Positions 54,667 through 64,000 of a DNA stretch of 64,000 nt are shown here, one piece after another (within the stretch, counting starts at the first letter, position 1; every line of letters begins with the position of its first letter). Position numbers and translations under genes: made by a program. The notes under the pieces were generated by a model. It saw nothing but the letters and a program-made list of their open reading frames with translations. It was not told where the DNA came from and did not search any database. Source of the DNA: Sisyra terminalis (Eukaryota > Arthropoda > Insecta > Neuroptera > Sisyridae); the NCBI GenBank assembly GCA_958496175.1, contig OY292280.1, positions 12,896,001 through 12,960,000 on the forward strand, given 5' to 3'.

Positions 54667-55934
54667 TGTTATTTTCTCAATTGGGGAACTATTCGGAATA
54701 TCTGAAGATTAGATCATTAAATTTTAAACTTTTAGAAGGTAATAGTATCATTGTTTGTTGGAGGAAATTTTCAATAGTTCCCAGGAAAAATAAAGGAGTG
54801 GAATGTAAATAGCACTTTTATCGTACGAGTGGCTTTCATTTCATTTCTGTGGAACAATAGATATCTAATGTTATTTCTCAGCCTGGAAATTTCAAATATG
54901 GTTTTCTTAATGGCATCTTTCGAGTTCGGCTTCCTTCCGTTTGGTTATCGAACAATTGAAATCGATTCGAAATAGTAAAATGGGAATAAACATCGCTTGA
55001 TTCCGATATGAGCCGGGTTCCGGAACGACCGGGGTGCGTGAAGGGAACGCCATTTCGGGCCAATAATCGAACCATTTATCTCTGGAATGCGATACGAAAA
55101 TTATTCGTTATGCGACCGATAAAAAATCAAATTGTCCCGAATCGTTCGTCGAAACAATGTAAAACGATATTTCCCGATGAAATCTATCCAGAAAATAAAC
55201 GTTAACGGGATTATCTCGTTCTTTAGCTCGGCCAAATCGAACATATTTAACAAACCATCTTAAGAAACGGCACTGGTCAAAATGTTCACCAACATTTTGT
55301 TGCGGCCAAACGGTGGGGGTCGAAGGAAATGGGCCACCGGTTGGGAATCGTCTGGTTAAGGGTGCACAAGGGTGTCCCCTATGATCTTGATGTCCTTATG
55401 GGAGCGCAGCTGACCTCTTCATATATGTAGTTTACATAATGATATCATTTCGATGCCCAGCGGTCAAGGGGTACTTTTATTTCTCCATACAATCGAATAA
55501 AAGTTCAATATAAACAGTCCTGCTGTTTTTATTACACCACACATTTATTCCGGTTTCCATTCCCGATTTCCCGTTCAGGATCGAGCCACTCCGTTTTCAC
55601 AACCCTGACCAATTCGGTTATTTAATAACTTATTCAAAAATATCCATTTGACCGAACCGCATTCCCAAATGTGCCTCTCAACTTCATCACCCCCCCCCCC
55701 GCCCGCCCGCTACACAATTTCAGCTCACTGCATTTTCCTGTACTATTCCCAAACTCCCTTTTTAAATCCATTGATACAAAATCAATAGAAAATTGAATAT
55801 TCCAACGAAAAAACAAATGCAAATCGACTAAAAAAGCTGTTTTCATTGTTCTTTTGTTTTAAACAGTGATGCTCATCTGTTTTTTTTTCAAACTTTGTAC
55901 CTCCCCCCTCTACTTTTTCTGCATACACTAATCC
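54667..55934. promoter_or_regulatory. GC/CpG-richer unique island (about 54880-55600)
   Basis: Repeat-free, CpG-rich DNA with words such as 'ccgggttccggaacgaccgg' and GATA/homeobox-like 'ccgataaaaaatcaaatt'. Overlapping weak frames on both strands (54878-55075 minus, 55008-55205 plus) are best read as composition. A C-run with CCCG units is at 55688-55710. Confidence 0.28.
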
Positions 55935-56079
55935 CAAGGTTTATAAAATACACAGGTTGCCCCATTAAATGACGTCATACGAAGAATTTTGAAATTTGAA
56001 TTAGTTTGAAGATATATACGAATTTCTTCTGGATACATCACGTGCTGAATGAGGCCACCTGTGTATTTTATAAACCTTG
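55935..56079 (-). mobile_element. 145-bp MITE with 9-bp target duplication (copy 2)
   Basis: Ends CAAGGTTTATAAAATACACA and TGTGTATTTTATAAACCTTG, flanked by cactaatcc at 55926-55934 and 56080-56088. The interior is the reverse complement of 25366-25517. The ends are better preserved than in copy 1. Confidence 0.87.
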
Positions 56080-56089
56080 CACTAATCCC

Positions 56090-57850
56090 ACTTACGAATT
56101 TTCAATGTTCTCAAAGATTCCTCTTTAAAAAAATAAAATGACGACAGAAAAAAATATTGATCCTTCGAACCGGATTGATTGTTCATGAATTTTCTATTTA
56201 TTTATAGAAAAAAAAAATACGAACACACTTCAGCCCTATCCCTTCTCGAATATTATACATGGCTCTTAATAAAATTATAAACTAGCAAAATTTCGTATAT
56301 TTCTATTGACATTTATTTGATAATAATTTTTAATTAAATTTACGAAAAACGACAAATATTGACATAAGGGTTGCACATAAGGGTTTCATAGTAATTTCCT
56401 GTGGAATTATAAATAAAAACAAATCGAATCTTTCTTTAAGTCTCCAGGGAGGTGATAGACATCCCTAAGCCAGTTCCTGTTTTATTTACGGTTTTTATGG
56501 GTCACAACCGATACAATGCATTTCTATTATCGTTCAGCTATTTTTTTGGGGATGATTTAAGGGTGGTTTTTTTTTAATTTCATTTTTTTTTTCTTTTTGG
56601 TTTCAGGTGAGTTCAATTTGCTTTAATTTACTGTTCCAAATAAGCGGCGTGGAAATAATCGAGTGGAATCGTGAGGGTTGTGCGATATTATTTAGGGGTT
56701 GAGGGATGTTTGAATCATAAATGAAGTGACCGAATCATCTGGACTATCTGCGGCAATTTTCAGATATTCGTCGAGGGGATGAATATCGTAGACTACTGCC
56801 TCTAAGTACGTTTCTTATTATTTATATTTTTCCCCAGTTTGATATTACAAGGGGTGGGTAAATGCATTATTTAGTCGTATGAATTGGTCGAAAGCGCCTC
56901 GCCAATTTTACGACCGCAACATTGGACGCAATGTCCGTACGTCCATAATGCCCCAACTCGTTTCATTTAATGCTTTTGCCGCGCTATTTTTTCCCTCATC
57001 CCCCTGTCAATTCCACCCCCCTAATAATTTTCGATTTTTATTTTTTTATTTATTTTTTATTGACTAAAACATCCCCACACTGACCTACGATTAATTAAAA
57101 GCTTGCCAACAAGTTGAACCAAATTCCACCCCAAAGCTTCTACTTTCACCCCTAGCTGCACTGTTATCAAGTACTAATTACGTTTATTTTATGGGTGAGC
57201 TTTATGCGCGTCAAAAGTTAGTTTAATGTCTAATTTCATATAATGTTAGTTAGTCTGCCAAATCTTTCAGACACAAACCAAAACAAATACAGAAAAAAAG
57301 CCATAAAAAATACATAAACGGGAACAAAAGGGCAGTAGAGTGTCATTACACGCGTTTAATTTGATCATTTCAAATTTGATGCAACACCTTAAAGCTCTCA
57401 ACTCACCCTTACTTATTTTATTTTTGTCGTAAAGATTCCTTCCCACTAGTCGTGTAAACCATTTTTCATGGTGTTTATACATTTTCTTTTCATTTCATCT
57501 CAACGTGGATTTACCAAATTTAAGAAAAATACATTTCGTGTAACGAAGTGTATAAAAGTGTAATCAAGTGTAGGGTGAGTGTAAAAAAGTGTAGATCAAA
57601 AATAAAAATCCGGTTACCCTTACACATTTTCTAAAATTATTCAGTTAAATTTTTGTTTCAATTTATTGTAAAATTCTATGTAACAATATCCTACACGATT
57701 ATGTCAATACGACGTAAGTTAGTCTCTCTGTTCTATATTTGTAGAGCTTCAATGATTTAATTGGAATATTGATTTAGAGAAAATAGATACCTGATCATTT
57801 TAATTTTATAGTGTTTATAGTTTGGGGAAAATATATTTGTGCGTTACGAA
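56090..57850. other. Unique sequence, nothing recognised
   Basis: Includes a CpG patch near 56880-56980 and pyrimidine-rich stretches. 'cgtgtaacgaagtgtataaa' with repeated 'agtgta' words lies near 57536-57595. No gene. Confidence 0.3.
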
Positions 57851-58440
57851 CAGAGTTGTCAGGAAAAAGTATCTTGGTTACTTTAAAGTATCTAAGATAC
57901 TGTATCTTCATTCCTTTATTATTAACTAAAAAGTAACTAGTATCTTGTAACTTAAAAAAGAACTTAGATACCGAAACACCGAGAGGTTAGAAACAGAGTT
58001 ATTTTGTGACCTAAGTTCTTAAATTACTAAGTTACTTAGTTCCCGCCGAAAAAAATTTCGGTCGAACCTAATATAAATTACATTGTTGATTATTGTTAGA
58101 ATATATAACAAAATGTGACGCCATCTACGATTTAAATGTTTTTAGTTGGTGTTATTTAATTTTCAATAAAAATAGTTATTGTTCAACCTTTATATAACTC
58201 ATTATAGGTTATGGGCCCAGTATGGTTCTACTAACAACTTTATCTAATACGCTACGAAAATTAGCCCATAAAAAATGTACAAAGTAACTAAAAAAAGGAT
58301 GCTTCTAAATATCTTAAAAATCTAACTTAAGTATTTGTGTACCTTTTTCTTACACCCATTGTAACTTCGGGTATTTCGTATAAAAGTTACTTATCTATTC
58401 TCTAGATACTTTCCCAAAGTATCTTTGACAGTTCTGAACT
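57851..58440. mobile_element. ~590-bp hAT-like element rich in AAGTAACT words
   Basis: Starts CAGAGTTGTCAGGAAAAAGT and ends 'tatctttgacagttctg', an imperfect inverted pair. The interior repeats 'agtatcttggtta', 'aaagtaactagtatc', 'agttacttagt' in both directions. This pattern is familiar from animal hAT MITEs whose ends begin CAGtGTTG. No clear 8-bp duplication can be read. Similar words continue to about 58590. Confidence 0.55.
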
Positions 58441-58598
58441 TAATACATACATAGTTTACTAAGTAATTAATTATTTTTTGAGAATCATAAAAAGTAGACT
58501 TAGATAAGGATTTAATTTGCTTTTTTCTAAAAGTAACTAGTTACCCCAAACAGCTTTAGATACTTCTTAGGAAAGTTACTAATCAGGTATCTACATTA

Positions 58599-58975
58599 GG
58601 GTGACTCAAAAAAAAAAAAAAAAAATTCTTGCAAACAGGCTAAAAAGTTTTGTTTTGACGTAAAAAGACACCAGTTCAAATTTCAGCTTTTAATATTAAT
58701 ATTAAGGTAGTCCACATCGCATTTTTTTTATTTCCCATAAGAATAACATGGGAAAAGTTATTTTTACTTCTTCTGAATTTTTTACCATTCAAACGACTAT
58801 TTAAATAATAAATCTCTTCTATGATCTTAATAGAGCATTAAACGTTCTACAAAAAAGGACTAAAAACATGTTTTGATTAGTCCATGTGTTCAAAAGTTAT
58901 TCAAGATCAAAGTTCAATTCCTTAAAAATTTGATCAAAAAAAAATTAATCATAAAAATTTAATAAAAAAAATCAT
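58599..58975 (+). mobile_element. Half foldback element (F6), cut by the hammerhead/Penelope element
   Basis: Begins after TA with GGGTGACTCAAAAAAAAA and follows the left arm of F3/F5 as far as the loop. It then breaks at the first base of the hammerhead/Penelope element. The missing half is not found on the other side. Confidence 0.7.
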
Positions 58976-59090
58976 CAAAATAAGATTTTTTCGCTGACTT
59001 TGAACAGTTATACTGTGTATACAATATATAAAATATATTGCAGTCCAATTTATTAACATAAACTTGAACAGAAGTTCAAACAAAAAATTC

Positions 59091-59150
59091 GTGACAATTG
59101 CCCAGATACGTATTTCGATTGCCAAGCAATCTTCATCAGTGGTCATCAAG
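59091..59150 (-). ncRNA. Hammerhead-like ribozyme motif, family A, perfect core
   Basis: Minus strand: helix I CCA/TGG plus TGA/TCA past an internal loop, core CTGATGA, extra A, helix II GATTGC/GCAATC with loop TTG, GAA, palindromic ATACGTAT, C. It lies 3' of the Penelope ORF on the same strand, where a terminal-repeat ribozyme would process the transcript. Confidence 0.66.
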
Positions 59151-59159
59151 TAGTTTGGA

Positions 59160-59887
59160 TCACTCCGTAACTGCTTTGTGACGATTCACAAAATAATCAC
59201 GGATTGACCTCAATTTATATGTCGTTCCTTTCTCTTTTTGCGATGTGGTTATGGAGGGGGGTGTGTTCCCAAATTTCTTTACTTTCACCGAATCCTTCGT
59301 AAGCAACCCGAAAAGTGCCGAATTTTGAATTGGACCATTTTCCCAATTTAGTACCTTTCCCTTTCTTTTAACAATTTCTATGCTTTCGAGTGCATCCAAT
59401 CGGTTTGTGCGGTTTTTAGAACACTTTTTGGAAGTCTAGTTTCTGCAAATGTATGCCCTATTTTCAGTGCATTTTCTGCCACACATGATTTTTCCACTCT
59501 TGCATATTTTATGTTTGCCAGATGTTCCTTATACCTAACCCCTATTTGTCTTCTAGTCTGACCGACGTAGCTTTTATCACAGCCCGTGCAAGGGATTTCA
59601 TAAATTCCTGATTTCTGTATGTCCGGAATTTTATCTTTAGAATCGTTGAAAAATCCACCCAACTTTTTGGTTTTATATCCAGCCTTTATTCCAAACTGTT
59701 TCCATATCCTTTCGATTTTTTGGGAAATCCCTAGATGATAAGTTAAAACAGACCAACGGTCTTCTGGTCCTTCCATCGTTCGTAAAGTGGTTTCTGATAC
59801 TTTTTTCCTCCAAAGAGCCCTTTTGAGGATTCTGTCTACAATTTTGGTAGAGTATCCATTAAATATTAAATAAATAGATCCGGACAA
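59160..59887 (-). pseudogene. Penelope-like element ORF, C-terminal GIY-YIG endonuclease (truncated, frameshifted)
   Basis: The first 169-codon frame (59887 to 59378) contains the linker after the reverse transcriptase and then the endonuclease. GIYEIPC is at residues 94-100, a C100-x2-C103 pair, YVGQT at 107-111, R118 and YKEH at 119-122, then a conserved E138 and H145. GIY...YVG, the following Arg and Glu and the Cys/His pairs are hallmarks of the Penelope endonuclease, which nicks target DNA for integration. After a frameshift near 59390 the next frame (59399 to 59160) continues with LDALESIEIVKRKGK and GPIQNSALFGLL, the usual C-terminal end of the protein. The upstream reverse transcriptase is absent and no intact ORF remains. 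The frame runs into the hammerhead terminal repeat. Family assignment is firm; function is lost in this copy. Confidence 0.9.
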
Positions 59888-59915
59888 GTTCTTGGATGAC
59901 CACTACCAATACTTG

Positions 59916-59972
59916 GTGACCACTGATGAAGTTTGCTTGGCAATCGAAATACGTAACTGGGCAATACGTCAC
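59916..59972 (+). ncRNA. Hammerhead-like ribozyme motif, family A, perfect core
   Basis: Helix I CCA/TGG plus GTGA/TCAC, core CTGATGA, extra A, helix II GTTTGC/GCAATC (one mismatch), GAA, ATACGTAA, C. It is on the strand opposite to the Penelope ORF, so it could process only antisense or readthrough transcripts. Confidence 0.6.
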
Positions 59973-60139
59973 GAATATTTTTGTTTGAACTTCTGTTCAA
60001 ATTTATGTTTGTGGTATGATTTTTATATATTACCTGTTTATATCAGATTATACTACATAAATTGGACTACAATATATCTTATATATTCTATACACAGTAT
60101 AACTGTTCAAAGTCAGCGAAAAAATCTTATTTTGATTGT

Positions 60140-61590
60140 AGGGTTGTGTTATTATGGTTAGTTGGCTAAACAGGCAGCCTGATAGGAACTGTAAAAGTTG
60201 GTGGGAATTAGGAAAGAATTGTTTTGAATTGGTAAGTGGAGATGTTTACGAGATTGACCCGACGTGACGTCAGCCGTGGCGTGGGAAATCGCTTCCTCGA
60301 GTTGAAATCGCATCGGAATCTGCGATCTGCGTAGTTTTGTCATTGACAATTCGCGGGAAATTTGTCGGAAGTGCTAGCTATCAGGGTGGGGCGATCTTAA
60401 TGGTCCCATGTGACAAAAACGGGCTTTCCGGATGGACAGTACGTAGCCGTAACGGTAGTGCGGTATCGAGCTGAAATCTGGTGAGAATCGAGCGACTAGC
60501 ACAAATTTCTCACAGTCGAGCACAATAACCATAAATCATAAGTTTCGGTCGTCAGAATTCCGCGAATAGGACAAGTTTTTCGTATATTTGTCGTCGGAGA
60601 AATGGACTAGTTTGTCATTTACAAGACATGTTACTTATGGGAGTTGGGGAGGCGGCAATTCTACTGGCCTAAGTGCAACTAATGGTCTCATTCCACGCTT
60701 AAATAATCAAGTAATGTGTACCTTGAGGGACACTTTCCAAGTCGTAACCGGCATCCAAGATGCGCTCCTATCACCCGGGATGACTACCGTCACGTTTACG
60801 CCGCCATCAACGCCCCCCACCACCTTTAATAGCCGTCACGGTTCTACGCTGATCATTTATTTTATTTACGCTACAACTCGTATTCGAACCGTCCAACAAA
60901 TTTCCACCCACATCAGAATTCTCAACCACATAAAAACGCCACCATCGATATTTTACGACGCGACTGAAAAAGCACTAAAAACATCCCCCGAATGCATCCC
61001 CCATCTAATTAACCCTCTAAGCCTTAAAAAAACCTCACTAATCCACCTCTCGACACAAAAACAAATTCCCAGTTATTCCAAGAAATGTCCCAAAACTTCT
61101 TCACTTAGTATTACCATAACGTGCCACTAACTTACCCCTAAGATTATCTCCATATCTTAATGAGTGTTGAAAACTTGAAACGTTTCCGCACCGACTTCTA
61201 TTCACATTTGCACCCCATCCCCCGCCATTTTGCCACGACACCCCACTTTTAAATAATATGTTTCTTAACTTGTCGACATTCTCACATATTACAAATATGA
61301 TATTAGGGGATGACTTAACTCTTGACATTTGCATATATAAACGATTTCACTCAGCATTTATTTCATGAGAGCACACATTTTTCGTCTTAATAACCAAATT
61401 ATATCTTAACCGTCTATTTAGAATATTTCATTTAATTTAAATGTGCAACAACCCTCCGGGTTGAAAAGAAAAATCCATGCAACCCCTACGATAACCAAAT
61501 AAAAATCGCCTCCTTTTAATCTAAAAACTTTTATCCAAAAAGTATTATAATACCTCTTTAGATTCTCTTCTTTTTGATATTAAGAACATA
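60140..61590. promoter_or_regulatory. GC/CpG-richer unique island with a 180-codon open frame
   Basis: Starts with CpG-rich sequence (60240-60600: 'ttgacccgacgtgacgtcag', 'gcggtatcgagctgaaat'). A plus-strand frame at 60588-61130 (180 codons) is rich in Thr, Ser, Pro and Ile with no motif I recognise, and its second half is C/A-rich low-complexity. I consider it more likely a chance frame in a GC-richer region than a gene. A CGTCA/TGACG cluster near 60262 might be CREB-like sites. Confidence 0.22.
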
Positions 61591-61596
61591 AGAATT

Positions 61597-61648
61597 ATAA
61601 CAATGCCTGAAGAAGCCGGAAAACAAACGAAACGTTGTAAAATAACAA
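61597..61648 (+). ncRNA. Hammerhead-like motif, family E
   Basis: Core CTGAAGA, AG, CCGG region with weak helix II, GAAACGTTG, and a TGTAAAA strand downstream facing a TTATAACA upstream. Partner of the minus-strand motif at 61869-61915. Confidence 0.4.
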
Positions 61649-61741
61649 TAAAAAAGAACCATAAAAAACTTATACAATCATTTTTTAAATGTTAGTAAGA
61701 AAGTGGACAAAAAAATATGTAAATCCATAAATCAATAATTA

Positions 61742-61790
61742 ATTCCGCAACGTTTCGCTCCTTTATTCGACCTTCATCAAGCTTCTTAAT
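61742..61790 (-). ncRNA. Hammerhead-like motif, family C, mutated
   Basis: Minus strand: AGC, TTGATGA (C3 to T), no good helix II, GAAACGTTGC. A decayed relative of 6728-6775. Confidence 0.33.
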
Positions 61791-61868
61791 TTACAGTAAC
61801 TTACTGTAAACTATGTCCATTTTCTTAACAATTAAAAAATAATTATATAAGATTTTTTTTTCTTGTTA

Positions 61869-61915
61869 TTTTACATCGTTTCGTTCATTTTCCGACTTCT
61901 TCAGGCATTGTAAAA
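61869..61915 (-). ncRNA. Hammerhead-like motif, family E, strong helix I
   Basis: Minus strand: TTTTACA pairs perfectly with TGTAAAA (7 bp, helix I) around CTGAAGA, a weak helix II (GTCGG/TGAAC-like) and GAAACGA. Helix I is good and helix II poor. Confidence 0.42.
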
Positions 61916-62006
61916 ATGGACTTTTCGATAACCAATAAATATATTATCCTACTGAAATCGCTTCTACTCTAATAAAAATAAAATACTTATTACCACAAAA
62001 AACAGT

Positions 62007-62110
62007 ATATAAGAAGTTATACTTCTTTGGTATAGTTAAAAAAACAATGTTTTTAATCCACTACCGTAGCTTCTTCCGGTAGTGCCTGAACTGGCATACC
62101 AATTATAAGG
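62007..62110. repeat. Short dispersed repeat ('agaagttatacttctttggt')
   Basis: Second copy of 42320-42440. It ends in a small hairpin pair 'taccgtagcttcttccggta'. Confidence 0.55.
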
Positions 62111-62350
62111 TTTGTGATTAAAAAAATAATTGATACAATTTTAAATACAAATTACTTTTAATATCAAAATTTATAATAAGAAAACGTATGTGTTGCAGTG
62201 AAGACAAGGACAAAGAATATAAAGTTTTAAATACATCCATGCTAGTGGAATACAAATATAGTAATTATTGACTCAACAACCATGTCATTTGTTTCAACAT
62301 AAAATAAATTTTTCCGGTTTTTTGGATCAATTTAATTTATTGTTTTTCAA

Positions 62351-62392
62351 TTCCGATACGTTTCGTCACGTATCGTGACTTCCTCAGGCATT
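62351..62392 (-). ncRNA. Hammerhead-like ribozyme motif, family B2
   Basis: Minus strand: core CTGAGGA, extra A, perfect helix II GTCACG/CGTGAC with loop ATA, GAA, ACGT, A. Helix II differs from family B by a paired T-A to C-G change. Helix I is not evident directly beside the core. Confidence 0.55.
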
Positions 62393-62884
62393 TAATACAT
62401 AAATATACATAAACATATAAAAGATAATAGAATATACCATTTACACCTTAAAAATTAATAAAATTAAAATTAACACAAATGGTAATTCTATTGTAAAAAA
62501 AGTTCAAAAATTTAAATAAATTAACATTAGTCATTTAGTCCACTTGTGTATGGTTACAGGTTACTATCGTTACTACTAATAATCGTCATAGTCAAAATTA
62601 CTTTATATTGTATATTACACTAATTACACTAAATAAGATAATAATATAGTAATATACAGCGTAATTTGGACTATACCGATTTTTAGTAGTAACGATAGTA
62701 ATCTGTAACCATACACAAGTGGACTAATTGACTCAAATGATTATTTATTTAATTATTTGAACTTTTGTCGCTATTATAATAGAATTGTCATTTGTGTTAA
62801 TTTTAATTTTATTTATATTTTTACGGCAGAAATTGAAAATTGTATTATCTCTCATATGGTTATGTTTATAAAATTATTATGCTT

Positions 62885-62932
62885 CTAATGCCTGAGGAAG
62901 TCACGATACGTGACGAAACGTATCGGAGTTGT
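62885..62932 (+). ncRNA. Hammerhead-like ribozyme motif, family B2
   Basis: Same core, helix II and ACGT as its mirror at 62351-62392; differs only in the flank after 'tatcgg'. Confidence 0.55.
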
Positions 62933-62960
62933 AAAACGATAAAATAAAGTGATCCCAAAA

Positions 62961-64000
62961 ACCTGAAAAATTTAGTTTTTAAATAATTATATGGCAAGTA
63001 TTGGTATTATCAAACACCTGGCGCTCCGCGGGAGCTCAGACGTCGGATCCCATACATTCAAATCAAATCTTGGGATCACAACAATATGAAGAACTTTTTC
63101 TAGATCATTGATTTTTGTATAGATTTTAGTTCATTTTTTGGTTTTTTAGAATCCCCCCCGTAAGTTTAGAATTATTCCGATTTAGTATGTTTAGTAAAAG
63201 ATTCCAATGCCTCATTAATTTAAGACTTTAAAAATTGTGAACTTGTCACCCCTGTATGTATGTATTGAGGATCAGGGGGATGTATAATTGATAATTATAC
63301 TTTTAGGTTATAATTATAATTATTACGTTTAAGTAACGGAGAATTTATTTGAATTTAATGGAAGTTATTCCTACTCAATGAAGAATATAAGACTTTATGA
63401 AAACCTATAAATTAGCTTAGGAATGAAAAATATTGATTTTTTCATAGAAAATAAATTTCACACCCCAGTATTAAGATATATATCCCTCTACAAATTCCCA
63501 GACTTGGTTCATATTAATTTTTTTTTCTTCGATTTCTTGCAATTATTTGATCAATTTTTGTAGGAAAAAAAATATTGCTTTTCTTCCCTGAGTGGTTTAA
63601 GGGTGAGATTGGGGGATGGAAAATATGGGGGTAGTGCAAAGAGCTGGAAAATCGGGAGTGCCTTATTGTTTATCCCTAAGTTGTCATTTACAACGAAAAA
63701 AAAGGAAACTTGAGAATAGAAGTATTTCATTTACTTTAATCGGGACAACCCTTGTTTTGAAAAAGGACTGTAAAAATCTAAAAAAAATTGCTAAAATAAT
63801 TTTTGAAGAAATTCTTTAAAATTTTTCACTAAAAACATTTGATTTCTTTAAATTTAACAATCTGTTGAACAAAATTCTCAAAAAAAAAAACACCCCCTAG
63901 AGTAAATTTAATGTGAGACATGAAAACGAAGTCGCGGGTATCCATTAGTACTAATAATATATGTTTTTTTACTTTCATTCTTGATTTTTATTAAATTTCA
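62961..64000. other. Unique AT-rich sequence, nothing recognised
   Basis: A 67-codon ORF (63616-63819) has no recognisable motif. No repeat family of the window continues to the right edge. Confidence 0.35.

Larger units (their letters stand above)
58976..60136 (-). mobile_element. Penelope-like retroelement remnant flanked by inverted hammerhead repeats
   Basis: Inverted terminal sequences (left AAAATAAGATTTTTTCGCTG, right its complement) extend about 230 bp inward. Each carries a family A hammerhead. They enclose the 3' part of a Penelope ORF on the minus strand. Hammerheads in the terminal repeats are an established trait of Penelope-like elements. The reverse transcriptase is missing. 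The same arms without the body make the mini-elements at 16.1, 17.3, 17.7 and 21.1 kb. Confidence 0.75.
62310..62960. repeat. ~650-bp inverted-pair element with family B2 hammerheads
   Basis: Outer arms with hammerheads (62351-62392 minus, 62885-62932 plus) enclose inverted 'ccacttgtgtatggttacag' / 'ctgtaaccatacacaagtgg' blocks around 62550 and 62710. No ORF between them. Confidence 0.7.

Noticed and set aside
58976..60136. Viral or group I intron origin for the GIY-YIG domain
   Set aside because: The linker, the Cys/His pairs and the LDALESIEI-type C-terminus are Penelope features, and hammerhead repeats flank it.
60588..61130. 180-codon open frame, longest in the window
   Set aside because: Low-complexity, Thr/Ser/Pro-rich product without motif, lying in a GC-richer patch; no splice or start evidence. 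Kept only as part of an island.
62040..62110. Possible further small ribozyme in 'taccgtagcttcttccggta'
   Set aside because: Only a short hairpin can be drawn; no known catalytic core is visible.

Overview
This window looks like AT-rich, repeat-dense intergenic or intronic DNA of an arthropod, most likely an insect. The signs are a Penelope-like retroelement fragment, hAT and mariner-type fragments, insect-style MITEs and many decayed repeats. There are no bacterial features (no operons, no Shine-Dalgarno pattern, no long ORFs). I found no intact host gene in 64 kb. The longest open frames are chance ORFs or lie inside repeats. The only recognisable coding sequence is two transposon remnants: a Penelope-type GIY-YIG endonuclease (59160-59887, minus strand) and the C-terminal end of a hAT transposase (about 33062-33380, minus strand). 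A short candidate first exon ending in a splice donor (8824-8933) and a decayed reading frame (about 2023-2451) are tentative.

The dominant theme is self-complementary DNA. Large foldbacks occur at 1-850, 2695-3005, 3409-4222, 9646-9817, 24083-24852, 34830-35125, 41062-41737, 45698-46641, 50805-51609, 53886-54666 and 62310-62960. TIR elements with readable target-site duplications (TSDs) include a ~224-bp MITE (8-9 bp TSD, seven copies), a ~905-bp MITE (TA), a 915-bp element (TA), a 693-bp element (TTAA), a ~150-bp MITE (9 bp), two copies of a small hAT-like element and a 707-bp hAT derivative (8 bp). Several are nested. In two cases an unoccupied relative of the target is also in the window, so insertion points can be read directly.

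The most interesting signal is about 27 short motifs with hammerhead-ribozyme architecture: CUGANGA, a helix II hairpin, GAA, then a short, usually self-complementary helix III (ACGU or AUACGUAU), one H nucleotide and a helix I strand. They fall into five sequence families. Some families show compensatory changes in helix II and in helix I. They sit mostly as head-to-head inverted pairs. One pair flanks the Penelope endonuclease remnant, which links at least that family to Penelope-like elements, known carriers of hammerheads. The palindromic helix III suggests activity as dimers or in trans. All well-preserved copies carry one extra A between the core and helix II, so catalysis needs testing.

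Layout: 0-10 kb, palindromes, hammerhead elements and the 224-bp MITE; 10-12 kb, a 915-bp TA element inside an older repeat; 13.3-15.9 kb, a degenerate satellite with ~810-bp higher-order period; 16-28 kb, four hammerhead inverted-pair mini-elements and many MITEs; 29-38 kb, the hAT derivative, a near-perfect hammerhead palindrome and a nested MITE; 39-52 kb, long foldbacks, TA/TTAA elements and a 160-bp tandem repeat; 53-64 kb, a composite palindrome, hAT-like elements, the Penelope remnant and more hammerhead pairs. Between repeats lie unique, GC/CpG-richer islands (for example 12.2-13.3, 19.45-20.3, 25.7-26.2, 29.1-29.6, 54.9-55.6 and 60.15-61.3 kb) that could be regulatory.
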